A stretch of DNA of 64,000 bases from Megascapheus bottae (taxonomy: Eukaryota; Chordata; Mammalia; Rodentia; Geomyidae), in NCBI GenBank assembly GCA_024803745.1, contig JANJXV010000128.1:1882001-1946000 (forward strand), written 5' to 3'. The position numbers and the translations under genes are program-made. The notes under the pieces were generated by a model. It was given only the letters and a program-made list of their open reading frames with translations, was not told the DNA's origin and ran no database searches. The first letter of the stretch is position 1, and each line of letters starts with the position of its first letter. Of the stretch, positions 9,587 to 21,105 are shown in pieces.

Positions 9587-10750
9587 ATGAGCAGAACAAG
9601 AAACTCAAGAAAAATGCTGAGTCAAGGAATCTCATCTCCCACTCGAAATAAACAGGCACCAGAGCAGTCAATGAAAAACCTAGAGAACAGTCCTCAAATT
9701 GCTTTACAGATGCTTCTGGTAAACACGATGAGTGAAAAGCTCATGAATAAAGTTATATGTGAATGTCATGATGCTAGTCAAAGACTAACAGATGAATTCA
9801 TGGAATCCACATACAGGAAGCTGAATGAACTCCAACAAAAGACCAGTGAAAAAAAGAACAGCTACTCATCAAAATCAAATTGGAGAGGTAAGGAAGTCCA
9901 TGCAAGATCGAGAACAAGAGGTGGAAGCCAGCAAAAAATGACCAACTAGGGCCGGGAGTTTGGCCTAGTGGTAGAGTGCTTGCCTAGCATGCACGAAGAC
10001 CCGGGTTCAATTCCTAGGTACCACATATACAGAAAAAAAGCCAGAAGTGGTGCTGAGGCTCAAGTGGTAGAGCTCTAGCCTTGAGAAAGTCCAAGGACCC
10101 TGAGCTCAAACCCAGGACTGGCAAAAAAAAATGACCAACTAGAACGAAAGGAGATTAAAAAAATAAAGGTATTGATAACAGCAGGTTAGATGATGCAAAA
10201 GATAGAATCTCAGGAATTGAAGATAGTCTAGATCTAGTTTGAAAAGACCAAAAAGCTATTCACAACACATGCAGGAATCATGATAGATCTGTGCAGGAGC
10301 CCAAGATACAACCAGGAAGCCTAATGTAAGACTAATAGGTATTGAGAAGGACCCAGAAAAGGAAGTCAATGTGTAAGGAAATAAACATAATGGAATCATC
10401 ACAGAGAACTTCCCAAATATCCAAAAGAACGGGCCCATCCAGATACAAGAAGAGACCAAGGAAAGGATCCTTAAAGCAGCCAGAGAATAAGAACCATCAC
10501 TTATAAAGGGAAACCAATCAGAATAGCCACGGATTTCTCAATGCTGACCATGCAAGCAAGAAGAGCCTGGAATGATATCTTCCATGCCTTAAAGACAAAT
10601 ACGTACTAACCAAGAATCCTGTACCCAGCTCAGCTGCCATTCATACATGAGGGAAAATAAAAATTCCCACAGCAAGGAAACATTGAAACTGTATATTTCA
10701 ACCAAACAAGGGTTACAAAAAATTCTCAAAGATGTTCTATACATTGAAAA
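9587..10750 (+). pseudogene. L1 ORF1 remnant, plus orientation
   Basis: The start MSRTRNSRKMLSQG and the following TxxMKNLENSPQIALQMLLVNTM are clearly homologous to ORF1 of the intact L1 at 26755-27951. After about 120 codons it is interrupted by a SINE (9951-10130), then continues with frameshifts to about 10750. Confidence 0.8.
9951..10131 (+). mobile_element. Dimeric tRNA-derived SINE
   Basis: Inserted into the L1 ORF1 remnant. Flanked by AAAAAATGACCAACTAG at 9933-9949 and again at about 10125-10141. Confidence 0.9.
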
Positions 10751-10859
10751 CTAACCAGAATGTGATATTGACAGAGAAATGGCACGTAAACAAAATACCA
10801 GGTAATTATAGTGAGAATTTGCAATACAAAGCCCCTAAGGAAGTAGATGAAATGGCAGA

Positions 10860-11365
10860 AGACAAGAAACCCCTTTCAATCTTTACTATCAATATTAATG
10901 GACATAACTCTCCAATTAAATGACATAGACTGACTAGTTTAATCAAAAAGCAAGACCTGAGTCGCCAGCGCCAGCGGTGGCTCACGCCTGTAATCCTAGC
11001 TACTCAGGAAGATGAGATCTGAGGATCAAGGTTCAAAGCCAACCCAACACCAAAGGACCTGAGACTCTTATCTCCAATTAATCTCTAAAAAATGGGAAAT
11101 GGGGCTTGGATCAAGGGTAGAGTGGTAGCCTTGAGCTGAAGAGCTCAGGGACAACACCCAGACCAAATGCAAGCCCCATGACCCACAAGAAAGAAGAAAA
11201 AGTGACCTATCCTTCTGTTTTCTTCAGAAGACACATCTAGCCCCCTCCTTAAAAAAATGTATTCTGAAAGGGAGAGGGTGGAATAAAATATATCAAGCAA
11301 ACGGCCCACATAAATAGGCTGGAGTTGCCATAAGTTGATATAAGTATCAAAGTATCTGTCTGCAT
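10860..11365 (+). pseudogene. L1 ORF2 start, broken
   Basis: LSIFTININGHNSPIK followed by a stop, then FCFLQKTHLAPSLKKMYSERERVE-type sequence at 11200-11300 in mixed frames. This is the N-terminus of the endonuclease domain. A composite SINE (10968-11192) divides it. Confidence 0.7.
10968..11192 (+). mobile_element. 7SL-derived plus ID-type composite SINE
   Basis: GGTGGCTCACGCCTGTAATC start, CTAGCTACTCAGGA, TCTCCAATTAATC, then GGTAGCCTTGAGCTGAAGAG and an A-rich end. One of the best preserved members. Confidence 0.9.
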
Positions 11366-11600
11366 GGCAAGATGGTGGAGGGGGGGTGGGGTCTTGTTTG
11401 TTCATGTTGATGGATCAGGTATTGACTAGATCTGCAGAACTCTTGAAATCCTGACAACAGACTCTGGGAATCTCCTGCAGTTCTTTGGCCTCTTGGCCTC
11501 TTTAGAACATAACCCCACCCTTAAGACTGCATATCTCCCAATGGTCAGATTTCTAAGCCATAGCAATTATACCTTCCTGAGGTAGGGCACTTGAGACTTA
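11366..11600 (+). mobile_element. Possible L1 5' UTR
   Basis: Begins with a GCAAGATGGTGG block like the YY1-type motif at L1 5' ends. The sequence is otherwise unrecognised and precedes a second L1 ORF2 start at 12780. Confidence 0.3.
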
Positions 11601-11616
11601 TTTCACCAGTAGTTTT

Positions 11617-11841
11617 GTTTGTTTGTTTTTTGTTTGTTTGTTTGGGTTTTTTTTTTTTGCCAGTCCTGGGCTTGAGCTCAGGGCCTGAGCATTGTCCTTG
11701 GACTTTCTCAAGGCTAGAGCTCTACCACTTGAGCCTCAGCACCACTTCTGACTTTTTTCTATGTATGTGGTACCAAGGAATTGAACCCGGGTCTTCGTGC
11801 ATGCTAGGCAAGCACTCTACCACTAGGCCAAACTCCAGGCC
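11617..11841 (-). mobile_element. Dimeric tRNA-derived SINE
   Basis: Full length, with an expanded T-rich (tail) end. Perfect target duplication TTCACCAGTAGTTTT at 11602-11616 and 11842-11856. Confidence 0.93.
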
Positions 11842-12022
11842 TTCACCAGTAGTTTTAACTGAAATGTGCTAAGATTAAAAGAGACCCTGGGCAACATTTC
11901 TTCACAATGCAAAACAGTAAATTAAAGAGACTTCTCACGCTTCCCTTTTAATCCTTCCAGATCTATCCTTAGATGCTCCACTACCCTAAGGTAGGAAAGG
12001 ATCCATGAAGAGCACCCACACC

Positions 12023-12255
12023 TTTTTTATTCCTGTGGGTCATAGGGCTTGAAATCCACCTGGGCGCTGTCCCTGAGCTCTTCAGCTCAAAGCTACCACC
12101 CTACCCTTGAGCCAAGCCCCACTTCTCCATTTCCTAGAGGTTAATTAGAGATAAGAGTCTCCGGTTCTTTTGTGTCCGCCTGGTTTTGAACCTTGCCCCT
12201 CAGATCTCATCCTCCTGAGTAGCTAGGATTACAGGTGTGAGCCACCAGCCCAGCT
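12023..12255 (-). mobile_element. 7SL-derived plus ID-type composite SINE
   Basis: Reverse complement of the consensus: GGCTCACACCTGTAATCCTAGCTACTCAGG near 12245, TCTCTAATTAACC in the middle, ID-type end near 12060. Confidence 0.85.
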
Positions 12256-12298
12256 CAGAAATTCTCTGTATTTCTTTCCTTCCCTCCCTTTCTTTTAT

Positions 12299-12473
12299 TC
12301 TTTGCCAGTCCTGGGGTTTGAGCTCAGGGCCTGAACATTGTCCTTGGGCTTTCCTCAAGTCTATTACTCTACCAATTCCAGGTTTTCTATGTATGTGTTA
12401 CCGAAAAATCGAACCTGGGTCTTTGTGTATGCTTGGAAAGCACTCTGTCACTAGGCTAAACTTCCAGCCCCTC
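12299..12473 (-). mobile_element. Dimeric tRNA-derived SINE, decayed
   Basis: Recognisable from TTTGCCAGTCCTGGGG through CACTAGGCTAAACTTCCAGCCC with internal deletions. Confidence 0.8.
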
Positions 12474-12779
12474 CTTCCCTTTATTTCCTCCTCTTCCTTC
12501 CCATCCCTTCCTCCCTTCTCTCTTCCATCTTTCTTTTTTTGTGCCTGCACTTGAACTCTATCCTTGATATTGTCCTTTAGCTTCTCATTGTTATGGTTAG
12601 TGTTCTACCACTTAAGCTACAACATTACTTCTGACTTATTGTGAGCAGGGTATAAAAGATATGAGTCTTGAAACCTGTAGACAAATGGCCATTTTCCAGA
12701 GAACCAAATGAATATTATGTGAAAAGACAAGGTATCACCTGTAATTAAGTGAATAAATGGGCAAGGATTACCAAAAAAA

Positions 12780-13520
12780 ACCTTCTCAAAACTGTCAATA
12801 TTGAGACAACTCCCATTTAAATAATAGATTGACTTGCTGGATCAAAAGTAAGATGGATCTATCTTTTGTCTTCAAGAGGCACACCTTTCCCCACAGAAAC
12901 AAACATATTCTGATTGTGAAAGGCTGGAATAAAATCTAGCAAGGAAATAGTCTCCATTAAGAGGCCGGACTAGCAACATGAATAGCACAAAAAGTAGACT
13001 TATAATAAAAATTAGTGAGAACAGTCTAAGAAGGACATGACACAGAAATATATGCATATTTACTAGAATAACAATTTTAAACATACACCAAACAGACATG
13101 ACCCAAACTAAAACATAGATAGATCCAAACACATTGATTATTAAAGTCACCTCTTCATACATCAACAAGGCAAAAATTGTAGAGAGAATTCTCAGAACTA
13201 AAGAACTGCATTGAACAAGTAGATTTCACAGACGTCTCCATCCCAGCAGCATGTGACTACGTATTCTTCTTAGAAACACATGGAACAAGTACAAAATGGA
13301 TCATGTTTTAGGCTATCAAGCAACTGTGCAAATGCAGAATTATTTAAATTATTCTGTGCCTTCTTTCACATCACAATGGAATAAATTAGGGTTAACAAAC
13401 AAGAGGCCTCATCGAAAATTCTTTAAGACATAGAGACTTAGAACACAATGTTGAATAACCAGTGGGCCTTCGAATTGATCAGAAGGGAATTTCAAATGCT
13501 TATCAAATTTTACAAAAGGT
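12780..13520 (+). pseudogene. Second L1 ORF2 N-terminal remnant
   Basis: A second copy of the ORF2 endonuclease start (TCTTTTGTCTTCAAGAGGCA, then CACAGAAACAAACATATTC and GGCTGGAATAAAATC near 12850-12940) with many stops. Because it repeats the part already seen at 11200-11365, it is a separate L1. Confidence 0.65.
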
Positions 13521-13527
13521 ACTACAG

Positions 13528-13797
13528 CTGGGCACTGGGGATCATGTAATCCTAACTACTCAGGAAGCTGAGCTCTGAGGATCAAGGTTCAAAGCCAGCC
13601 CCAGCACAAAAGAACCTGAGACTCTTATCTCCAATTAACCTCTAGAAAACAGGAAGTGGGACCTGGCTGAAGGGTAGGGTGGTAGCCTTGAGCTGAAGAG
13701 CTCAAGAACAACACCCAGGGACAGGGGTAGGGTAGTCTTGAGTTGAGCTCAGGGACAGCGCTCAGGCCCAGTTCAATCCCCAAGAACCACAAAAATA
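13528..13797 (+). mobile_element. 7SL-derived plus ID-type composite SINE
   Basis: CTGGGCACTGGGGATCATGTAATCC start, TACTCAGGAAGCTGAG, TCTCCAATTAACC and two tandem ID-type right ends (GTAGCCTTGAGCTGAAGAG, then a second GTAGTCTTGAG). Confidence 0.85.
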
Positions 13798-14115
13798 ACT
13801 AGCTAGAACACAAAATATCAGCTCCTATAAGGCACAGCAAAGGCATTACTCTGAGGAAAATTTATATATAAAGGCTTAGAAACACAACAAATCAAAGAAA
13901 TGTTGGACAAATGAGGTTTCATTAAATTTCAAAGCTACTGCATGGCAAAGGACATAGGTAGAAAGATAAAAAGAAAGCCCATCAAGTGGGAGAAGATCTT
14001 CACTAGTATAGAACAGACATAATCCAAAATATACTTACAACTCAAAAAATTAAATCCCCCCCAAAGCAAACCATCAAAGAAACAACCACCCCATTAAAAA
14101 GGTGCTGAAGACTTA
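13798..14115 (+). pseudogene. L1 ORF2 C-terminal remnant, left part
   Basis: AAAGCTACTGCATGGCAAAGGACAT and the following WEKIFTSxQKQT-like region, plus orientation. It resumes at 15585-15670 after a younger L1 insertion. Confidence 0.7.
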
Positions 14116-14119
14116 GAGG

Positions 14120-15584
14120 CTTTTTTTCTGCTTAATTGCTCTATTTCTTTTATTTTTTATTGTAATTAATAGAAGGGTTACATTATATTCACCAGATGAT
14201 ATCCCTTCTCATGTTTTTGTCCCCAATTTCCTCCTCCTACCCTTCCCCTGATCTTGTGTTCCTCCTTCCCTTTCCTATTTCAAATAAACATATATACAAT
14301 ATACCAGATAACAAGGTAGATACTGTAATGATATGAGAATAACCAAGGGCAACAAAAGAATGAGAAATAACATAGTACATTAAGAATAACAACCATACAT
14401 CATTACATGACTCTTGTTTCTATATCCTAGAGGTCCTTTCATTTAGCCTCATCCTATATGGCCTTATGTACCTAGGTTTTGCTGTATTGTAAATCTCTGC
14501 TAGGAGATTCAAGGTTTCTACTGATTATGACAAATGAGGGAAACCATTGAGCCTAAGTTCCTTTGAGTCTGGCTTACTTCATTTAATATGATTTTTTCTA
14601 AGTCTTTCCATTTCCTTACAAACAGGGTGATATCATTCTTTCTGACAGCAGCATAGAATTCCATTGTGTATAAATACCACATCTTGTTGATCCACTCATC
14701 AACTGAGGGGCATCTGGGTTGGTTCCATATCTTTGCCAGGGTAAATAGTGCTGCAATGAACATTGTTGTGCTAGTGGATTTAGTATGTCCTTGTTTCTGG
14801 ACCATTCGGTAAATGCCAAGTAGTAGAATTGCTGGGTCATAGGGGAGCTCTATGTTTAGTCTTTTGAGGAACTGCCATACTGCTTTCCACAGTGGTTGAA
14901 TGAGTTTGCACTCCCACCAACAGTGTAGTAGTGATCCCTCCTGGCCACATCCCCTCCAGCATCTGTTGTTATTGGTTTTCTTCATCCTGGCCATTCTAAC
15001 TGGAGTTGCTTTGATTTGCATTTCTGTTATGGCCAGAGATGTTGAGCATTTCTTCATGTGTCTATAGGCCATTCTTATTTCTTCTTCAGAGAAGACTCTC
15101 TTTAAGTCATTGGCCCATCTTTTAATGGGATGGTTGTTTCTTGGGAGATTAGTTTTGGAGTGATTCAATTTTTTGAGCTGTTGATATATTTTAGATATGA
15201 GGCCCTTGTATGTTGTATGACTTGTGAAGATCTTCTCTCACTCTGTAGGCTTTCTAGTTACTTTGCAAGCTCTGTATGCCATTTGTCCAAACATTCTTTA
15301 GTTTGTTGTGTTTCCGGGTCTTTATTAAGAAAGTTTTGACCTGTGCGAAGGAGACTTAGTGTATCTCCTATTCCTTCTTGTAAAGTTTTCAGGGTATCTG
15401 CTTTTACCTCCAGGTCTTTGATCCATTTGGAGTTAATTCTAGTGCAAGGTGACAAAGAAGGATCCAGCTTTAGTTTTCTGCAGGTGTTTAACCAGTTCTG
15501 CCAGCACCACTTGTTGAAGAGGCTGTCTCTTCCATTTTATTTTTTTTGGCTCCCTTATTAAAGATTAGTTGGCCATAGGACTAG
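14120..15584 (-). mobile_element. 5'-truncated L1 nested in an older L1
   Basis: 3' UTR at the left (14120-14517), then ORF2 C-terminus open for 216 codons on the minus strand (14518-15168), with the [19 protein letters not shown] zinc-knuckle-like block, then earlier ORF2 sequence to about 15584. Flanked by ACTTAGAGGCTTTT (about 14109) and ACTAGAGCCTTTT (about 15580), a plausible diverged target duplication. Confidence 0.85.
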
Positions 15585-15689
15585 AGCCTTTTCTGAAGAG
15601 GAAATAAGAATGGCTAATAGACACATGAAGCAATACTCCACTATTCTGGTCGAAAAAGAAATGCAAATTAGAACAAGTTGAAGATCCCA

Positions 15690-16640
15690 GAAGATGGCGC
15701 CCAAACTCTAAGGAACCATGCGAGCTCTCACCCACAATATGAAGAGTTGGGGGGGGGAACCAGGTGGGCATGCCAAAAGCACCTGCACCAATTTTTCACC
15801 AAGTCTGTGCCCCAGCATCTGTGCTTTTGCTGCTGAAAACCTAAATCACACCACTGTCCTGAAGATCTAATGCAAAAATCACGAAGACAAATCACAAGGT
15901 ATATACACAGTCAAGTTACTAAAGAAGTAGAAGACAAAAGAACGATTCAAAAGATGATAGCAGAATTGCTCCATGAAATTAACGGGGAGTTCAAAAGGCC
16001 ATTTCAAGAGCACAAGGAAGAATACTCAAAGGAATTCCTTGTTTTTAAATAAAGAAGTGCAGGCATAAATAGACATAGTTTATACTTTAAATGAAAAAAA
16101 AATAAATGCTCTCAGATCTGACATAGGAAAACATGAATGGATCAACAAAATGATTCAATATAAATTCCACAACACAATCCACAATGGAAGCCATAGGCAG
16201 AAGAGCAAATGAGAAGGAAAATAGAATATAAGAAGCTGATGATAAAACACAGGAGCTGGAATGCAAACCCATTAACATGGAAACTTCACTCAGAATGTAG
16301 AAAATAAAGGTCCAAGAATTGGGAGACACAACAAAAAAAATCCAATTTTCATATAATTGGAGTCATTGAGGGTGAGGAAATTAAAACCATAATTTATTTG
16401 AGAAGATTATTACAAGAAATTTCCCCAATCTTAAAACAGAAAATCTCACCTACACAACAGAAGCATCTAGTAAACAGGACCCCAGAAGAAACTCTTCTAG
16501 ACAAAATCAAAATAAAAACATTAGACTTGAGTAGTAAAGAGCTGAATTCAAATGCTGCAAAATCAAAGAAGCTATATTACAGTGGAAATGCAGACCTTTC
16601 TATCCAAACCCCCAATGCAAAGAGAGTTCGCATGTTTTAG
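15690..16640 (+). pseudogene. LINE ORF1-like remnant of a different L1 lineage
   Basis: Starts with AGAAGATGGCGCC (YY1-type L1 5' motif). A helical, lysine/glutamate-rich open frame (15870-16052) follows, then PEETLLDKIKIKTLDLSSK-type sequence near 16480 that resembles the RRM/C-terminal part of ORF1. Too decayed to name the family; a half-L1 (HAL1-like) element is possible. Confidence 0.45.
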
Positions 16641-16689
16641 CATGTGAAATTCCCAAACTGTTTGAATTTCCATTCTACTCTCTTGAATG

Positions 16690-17215
16690 ATCCACTGTTT
16701 CTACAACAATATATTGTTCAGTCTTAATGACTTATGGCGTTATGATGCCTTTTGTTATTAAGCCAAAATTTTTGTCCAGTTGGTCTGAAAAGATGCTGGG
16801 AATATTTGAAACATTTCTGATTTCGCACAGATTTGCTTTGAATTTATCAACATCTGTTTCTGAAAATATTCCATGTGTCTCCAAGAAGAATGTGCATCCA
16901 AATATTGCCAGATGAGTTATTTTTTGCAAATGGCTGGAAGTCTGGTTGAACAATGCAATTTAGTTCGTAGGTTGTTCTGTGGAGATTTTCTTGGGTTGAT
17001 CTCTCCAGAGGTAACAGTGGTGCATTAAAGTCAACAAGAAACATTATGTTTGGATCTATGTGTGTATTTGGGGTAAGTAGTTTTTGTTTGACGGTGTTGA
17101 GTACTTTAGCATTTGGTGTGCAGATACTCAGAATTGCTATATCCTCCTGTAGGAGAGATCCGTTTGTTAGTTTGTACTATGCTTTCTCGGGTCCACTTTT
17201 AATTAGACTGTGCAC
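16690..17215 (-). pseudogene. L1 ORF2 endonuclease-region remnant, minus orientation
   Basis: The minus strand reads LVDFNAPLLPLERSTQ and FFLETHGIFSETDV, corresponding to VGDFNTPLSPMDRSTR and FFSAAHGTFSKIDH of the full-length L1 in this window, with frameshifts. Confidence 0.75.
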
Positions 17216-17229
17216 AAGATGCTTTCCAA

Positions 17230-17900
17230 GCTTATCTGCTACAGTGGGCCAGGAAATGGAAAGGTACCCTAAATGCTCTGCAGAATCTGCAGGTGCTTTG
17301 TGTACCCTACATCTAATCCCCTTATGGAAAGTTACCTGCCATCCTCAGCAGCCAGACACTTTTGAAGATCTCGTCTCTGAGTTCCTGTACACTGAAAGAA
17401 GTAGACTTGAAGTTTTGGTCCCAGTGTCTCTGCACTGAGCAGCTCAAGCACCCGCATCTGAGGGGTATTTTCAGTCCTGAGTCTGCATCTCTAGAGAGCT
17501 AATGGCATCCTGGCTTTTCTGCTCTGCCATATTAGTCATGCCCTATTTCCTGGGTTTGTTCTGAGCACTCAGATATAAAAGCCAGTGAAGATTTACTTTC
17601 TACAGGGGGCATATCTCTAAAGTTTGGTGGGGGTGTACAAGACAGTGTGTCTGGTTCTGATATTTTCAGATGAATCATAGCTCTGAAACCTGAGGAGTTT
17701 CTGAGAGCATTTAGGGTACCTTTTGTCCTGTGTCCACGTCATCAGGAAACTGTACTGTATTCATCCTGGAATGAACTGGTGCACCATCTTGTTTTCTTAA
17801 TGGTTGTAACCCAACCCCAAGTTGTGTAAAAATTCCTTACTATCTGTATTTTATCAGTAAATCAAAACATTTTTAAATGGAAAAGAATGAGTAAAAAGAT
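17230..17900 (+). pseudogene. PRAME-like gene relic
   Basis: 17365-17460 matches the LSLSSC/LEEEDLKFLSQ/CTKQLKHLRL coding block of copies 1 and 3 (GTCTCTGAGTTCCTGTACACTG, GTGTCTCTGCACTGAGCAGC, AAGCACCCGCATCTGAG). The CTTTTCTGCTCTGCC end block is near 17512 and a 3' UTR-like segment runs 17640-17870. Much of the gene is deleted and no frame survives. Confidence 0.7.
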
Positions 17901-17907
17901 ATCATTT

Positions 17908-18112
17908 TGGGGTACGAGTGTGGTCTGATGGTAGAGTGTCTGCCTCATGTTCACATTACCCCAAGTTTGATTCCTCGGTACCAAATACAGTAAAAGGCAG
18001 AAGTGGTACCGTGGCTCAAGTGGTAGAGCTTGAGAAAGCTCAAGCTCTGCACTCAGGCCCTTGCTCAAGTCCCAGGACTGGCAAAAAAAGAGAGAGAGAG
18101 AGAGAGAGAGAG
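17908..18112 (+). mobile_element. Dimeric tRNA-derived SINE with (GA)n tail
   Basis: GTGTGGTCTGATGGTAGAGTG start to CCCAGGACTGGCA, followed by a short GA run grown from the tail. Confidence 0.85.
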
Positions 18113-18639
18113 GTATCTTTTCTTGGCACTAAAGAATGAGAGTATTGCTCGAATCCTACCCACTCAACAAGCCTAAGATCTGAGATGACAGTTCAAAGCC
18201 AGCCTAGACAGGAAAATCCTTGGCCTCTCACCTCTAGTGCACCTCTAAACAAGCCAGAAGTGGACCTGTTGCTCAAGTTGTCATTGCACACAATAGTTCA
18301 GGTACAAAACTGGCACAAGCAAACACATATACATATGTTTATAAACCCCTGAACCAAGGTCAAACAGACCTATATCAGCCAGAGAAAAGGTATAAGGGAA
18401 AATTACACATCAAATACCAAATGATAACCTATGAAAGCAACAGCTCTCTTTCTGCTTCTCCAATACATCTGGGAATGAGAATTCTCCAGTGACAGCTATG
18501 GTGGTTGAGATTTGATCAAATGTGCCTTGACAATACACAGCCTAGATCCTTTCTTTTCCATAAGAAATATTCATGGGTCCAGAGTTTGATCTAGTGATGG
18601 TGCAGTTACTTAGGATACACACGAATGGCTCTAGAAGAT

Positions 18640-18885
18640 GTGGTAGTGATACACAATGGAATTCTATATGGCCATCAGAATGCAGGACATTGCCCATTCA
18701 TAAGGAATGAAAAGACTTGGGGGAAGTAAGCCAGACCCAAAGAAACACAACCTCCATAGATTCCCTCATTTGCAACAACGAGTACATATCCAGGATTCTC
18801 TTAGCAGTTGACCACTATAGCTCAATAGTTATGGGCATATGGCCATATAGGATGAAGATAAGTAAAATGAACACACAGATAAGGA
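18640..18885 (+). mobile_element. L1 3' end fragment
   Basis: TACACAATGGAATTCTATATGGC, AAGTAAGCCAGACCCAAAG and GGCCATATAGGATGAAG are L1 ORF2-end and 3' UTR landmarks. Confidence 0.75.
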
Positions 18886-18889
18886 AACA

Positions 18890-19240
18890 AGATTTTTTTA
18901 TCTCTGTTTTTTCATCTCCTTTCGTTCTTCCTGGTCATTTTTTGTTGGCTTCCACTTGGTGTGTTCCATCTTGCATGGACTTCTCTCTCTGATTTGATGA
19001 GTAGCTGTACTTTTATTGATCTTTTATTGAAGTTCATTCTGCTTTCTGTTTGTGGGTTCCGTGAATTTGTCTGTTAGTCTTTGATTAGCTCCATCACATT
19101 CATGTATAGCTTCATTCATGCTTTTAAACTTTTCATTCATTGTGTTTACAAGAATCATCTGTAAAGCATTTTGAGGACTGTCCTCTAGGTTTTTCATTGT
19201 CTGTTCTGGTGCCTGTTTATTTTGAGTAGGATCTGAGAGT
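18890..19240 (-). pseudogene. L1 ORF1 N-terminal remnant, minus orientation
   Basis: The minus strand carries the QAPEQTMKNLEDSPQNALQMIL-type start of ORF1, matching 9640-9720 and 27800-27950, with breaks. Confidence 0.65.
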
Positions 19241-19414
19241 CAGTCTACTACTACCACACAAGATTATTTTGAGTTTATTTTGGGAAAGTTTTTTTTCTCC
19301 CTGATGGTCAGATTCCAGTCTCTTGATGGAAACTCCGATTTCCTTGTGGTAAACAGTTTTCCTTTGGCAGAGTTCGTTTTTCCAATCAGATTGTTTAAAC
19401 AGGCTACCATCAAC

Positions 19415-19700
19415 TCTCAGGCCACCACTACTGGACTGTAGTCGCCACTCAGATCAGGGTGGAAGCCACCAGTTGGAGTTGCTCATGAAGCCCCAACTTC
19501 CACAGCCACCAAAGCAGGGGTTCTGATGCTGGAGCCAGAGCCAGAACTGCTTTGAAGCTGCTGCTAAAGTCAAAACCTCCATGACCACTAGAGCCTATGA
19601 GTCAATGCTGGAAACAAAGCCACCAGAAGCTGAAGCTGGAGTTGAGGACCTTGAACCTGGAGCTGTCACAAAAACTGGAACCACCATAGCCACCACCACA
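19415..19700. repeat. Degenerate CCACCA/AGCTGGAG-rich tract
   Basis: Imperfect short repeats on the opposite sense to those at 8395. The 66-codon open frame here is a by-product of composition. Confidence 0.5.
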
Positions 19701-19719
19701 GCCAGAAGCATGGGAGGTC

Positions 19720-19860
19720 TTTTCATTTCCTTCAATCTGTTTGAATGGCCCTTTTCAGGCTTTTCAATTCTCTTCCTATAATTCCCTCACATCTTCAGTT
19801 GATGCCTAGGTCACGCCTTTAGTCCTATCTCTTCTGGTCAAAACCACTGGCTGAATTGAC
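19720..19860 (-). mobile_element. Antisense L1 ORF2 remnant abutting copy 2
   Basis: Same remnant as upstream of copy 1 (GGAGGTCTTTTCATTTCC, CCTTTTCAGGCTTTTC, CAGTTGATGCCTAGG). Confidence 0.7.
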
Positions 19861-19957
19861 CTCAAGCACAGCAGCTCATGAAGGGATAATGGGTGTGGCT
19901 CAGAAATCCCATCAAAAGCTGCCCTTGGATTGGTAGATGTTAGGGATTGGATTGGGT

Positions 19958-19964
19958 TATAAAG
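19958..19964 (+). promoter_or_regulatory. TATA box of PRAME-like copy 2
   Basis: TATAAAG 120 bp before the ATG, as in copies 3, 5 and 6. The upstream ATTGG at about 19928 is present. Confidence 0.5.
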
Positions 19965-20077
19965 ATGCCAAGAGGCCAGAGAAGAACAGCAGATTCCTGG
20001 AGCCTGCAGTTAGAGCCTGTTCCTTCCTGCTGGGATTCAGAGAGGCCTGCACAGCTGTCCACATCTGGTCCATCGAG

Positions 20078-21105
20078 ATGGACCTCAGCACCCCACCATC
20101 GCTCCAGCGTCTGGCCATGCAGAGTCTGCTGAGCAACCAGTCCCTGGCCATCTCTGCCCTAGAGGATCTACCGGTGCTGCTGTTTCCTTCCCTCTTCCTG
20201 GAGGCATATGCCACAGGACTTACAGAGGGGCTGAAAGCCATGGTTCAGGCCTGGCCCTTCTACTGCCTTCCCCTAGGGGACCTAGAACAGTCGCCTGACC
20301 TGAACACCTTCAAGGCTGTCTTGCATGGACTTGATCTGCTACTGGCCAAGAAGGAGCGCTCCAGTGGCTGCAAACTACAAGTGCTCAATATGCAGAAGGA
20401 GCACCCAGATATCTGGACATTGGGGTACCCCTCCATGGACAGAATCTCTTATCCAACCATCCTGACTGACAGCCTAACAACTAGTTGCCATTTATGGATG
20501 ATGGAAAAACATCCCTTGATCATTGCCTTTGACCTGACCATCAGAGAACCCCCAGGATGAACTCCAAACCTACCTGCTCCAGTGGGCCAGGGATAGGAAA
20601 GAACGAGTCCAGCTCTGCTCAAGGAAGCTGCAGATTCGTTCTGACTGCCTCTCTAATATCCTGAACGCACTGCTTGCATACCTTGGCCCTGGAAGACTGT
20701 GGCATCACTGATGCCCAGCTCTTGGCCCTCCTGCCCATTCTCAGCCAGTGTTCCCAGCTCAGTTACTTCCGTTTCTATGGAAACTACATCACCATAGCTG
20801 CCCTGCAGAACCTTCTTAGGCACACAGCACAGATGAGTCATTTGAGACAAGCAATCTATCCTGTCCCTCTGGAGAGCTATCTCTATGAAGGGTGGGGCCC
20901 AGTAAACATCAACCTTTAGAGATTTGCCCAGAAATGCCCTGGGTTAAAAGAGGCATGGAGAGACATGCGGATAGCCCAGAAGGTCCAAACGTGTACCAAA
21001 TTCAGTTATGTCTCGAACAAGTGTCAATTGTATAGCCTGGGGCCTGATGGTTCCTGGGTGTTCTCAGAGGAGAATCTTCCTGACCTTTCTGCTCTGCCTC
21101 TGTAG
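20078..21105 (+). pseudogene. PRAME-like copy 2, deletion pseudogene
   Basis: The family start at 20078 is intact and the frame runs to 20560, about 160 codons, nearly identical to copies 3 and 5. A 2-bp deletion near 20549 then shifts the frame. About 450 bp covering the first LRRs are missing, so that the counterpart of residue 199 joins residue 350 near 20665. The rest is recognisable ([27 protein letters not shown]) until CTTTAG near 20917, where the paralogues read Pro-Glu and this one has a stop. The normal family end and stop lie at 21103-21105. The promoter is still present, so a truncated N-terminal protein could be made, but I regard it as dead. Confidence 0.9.
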
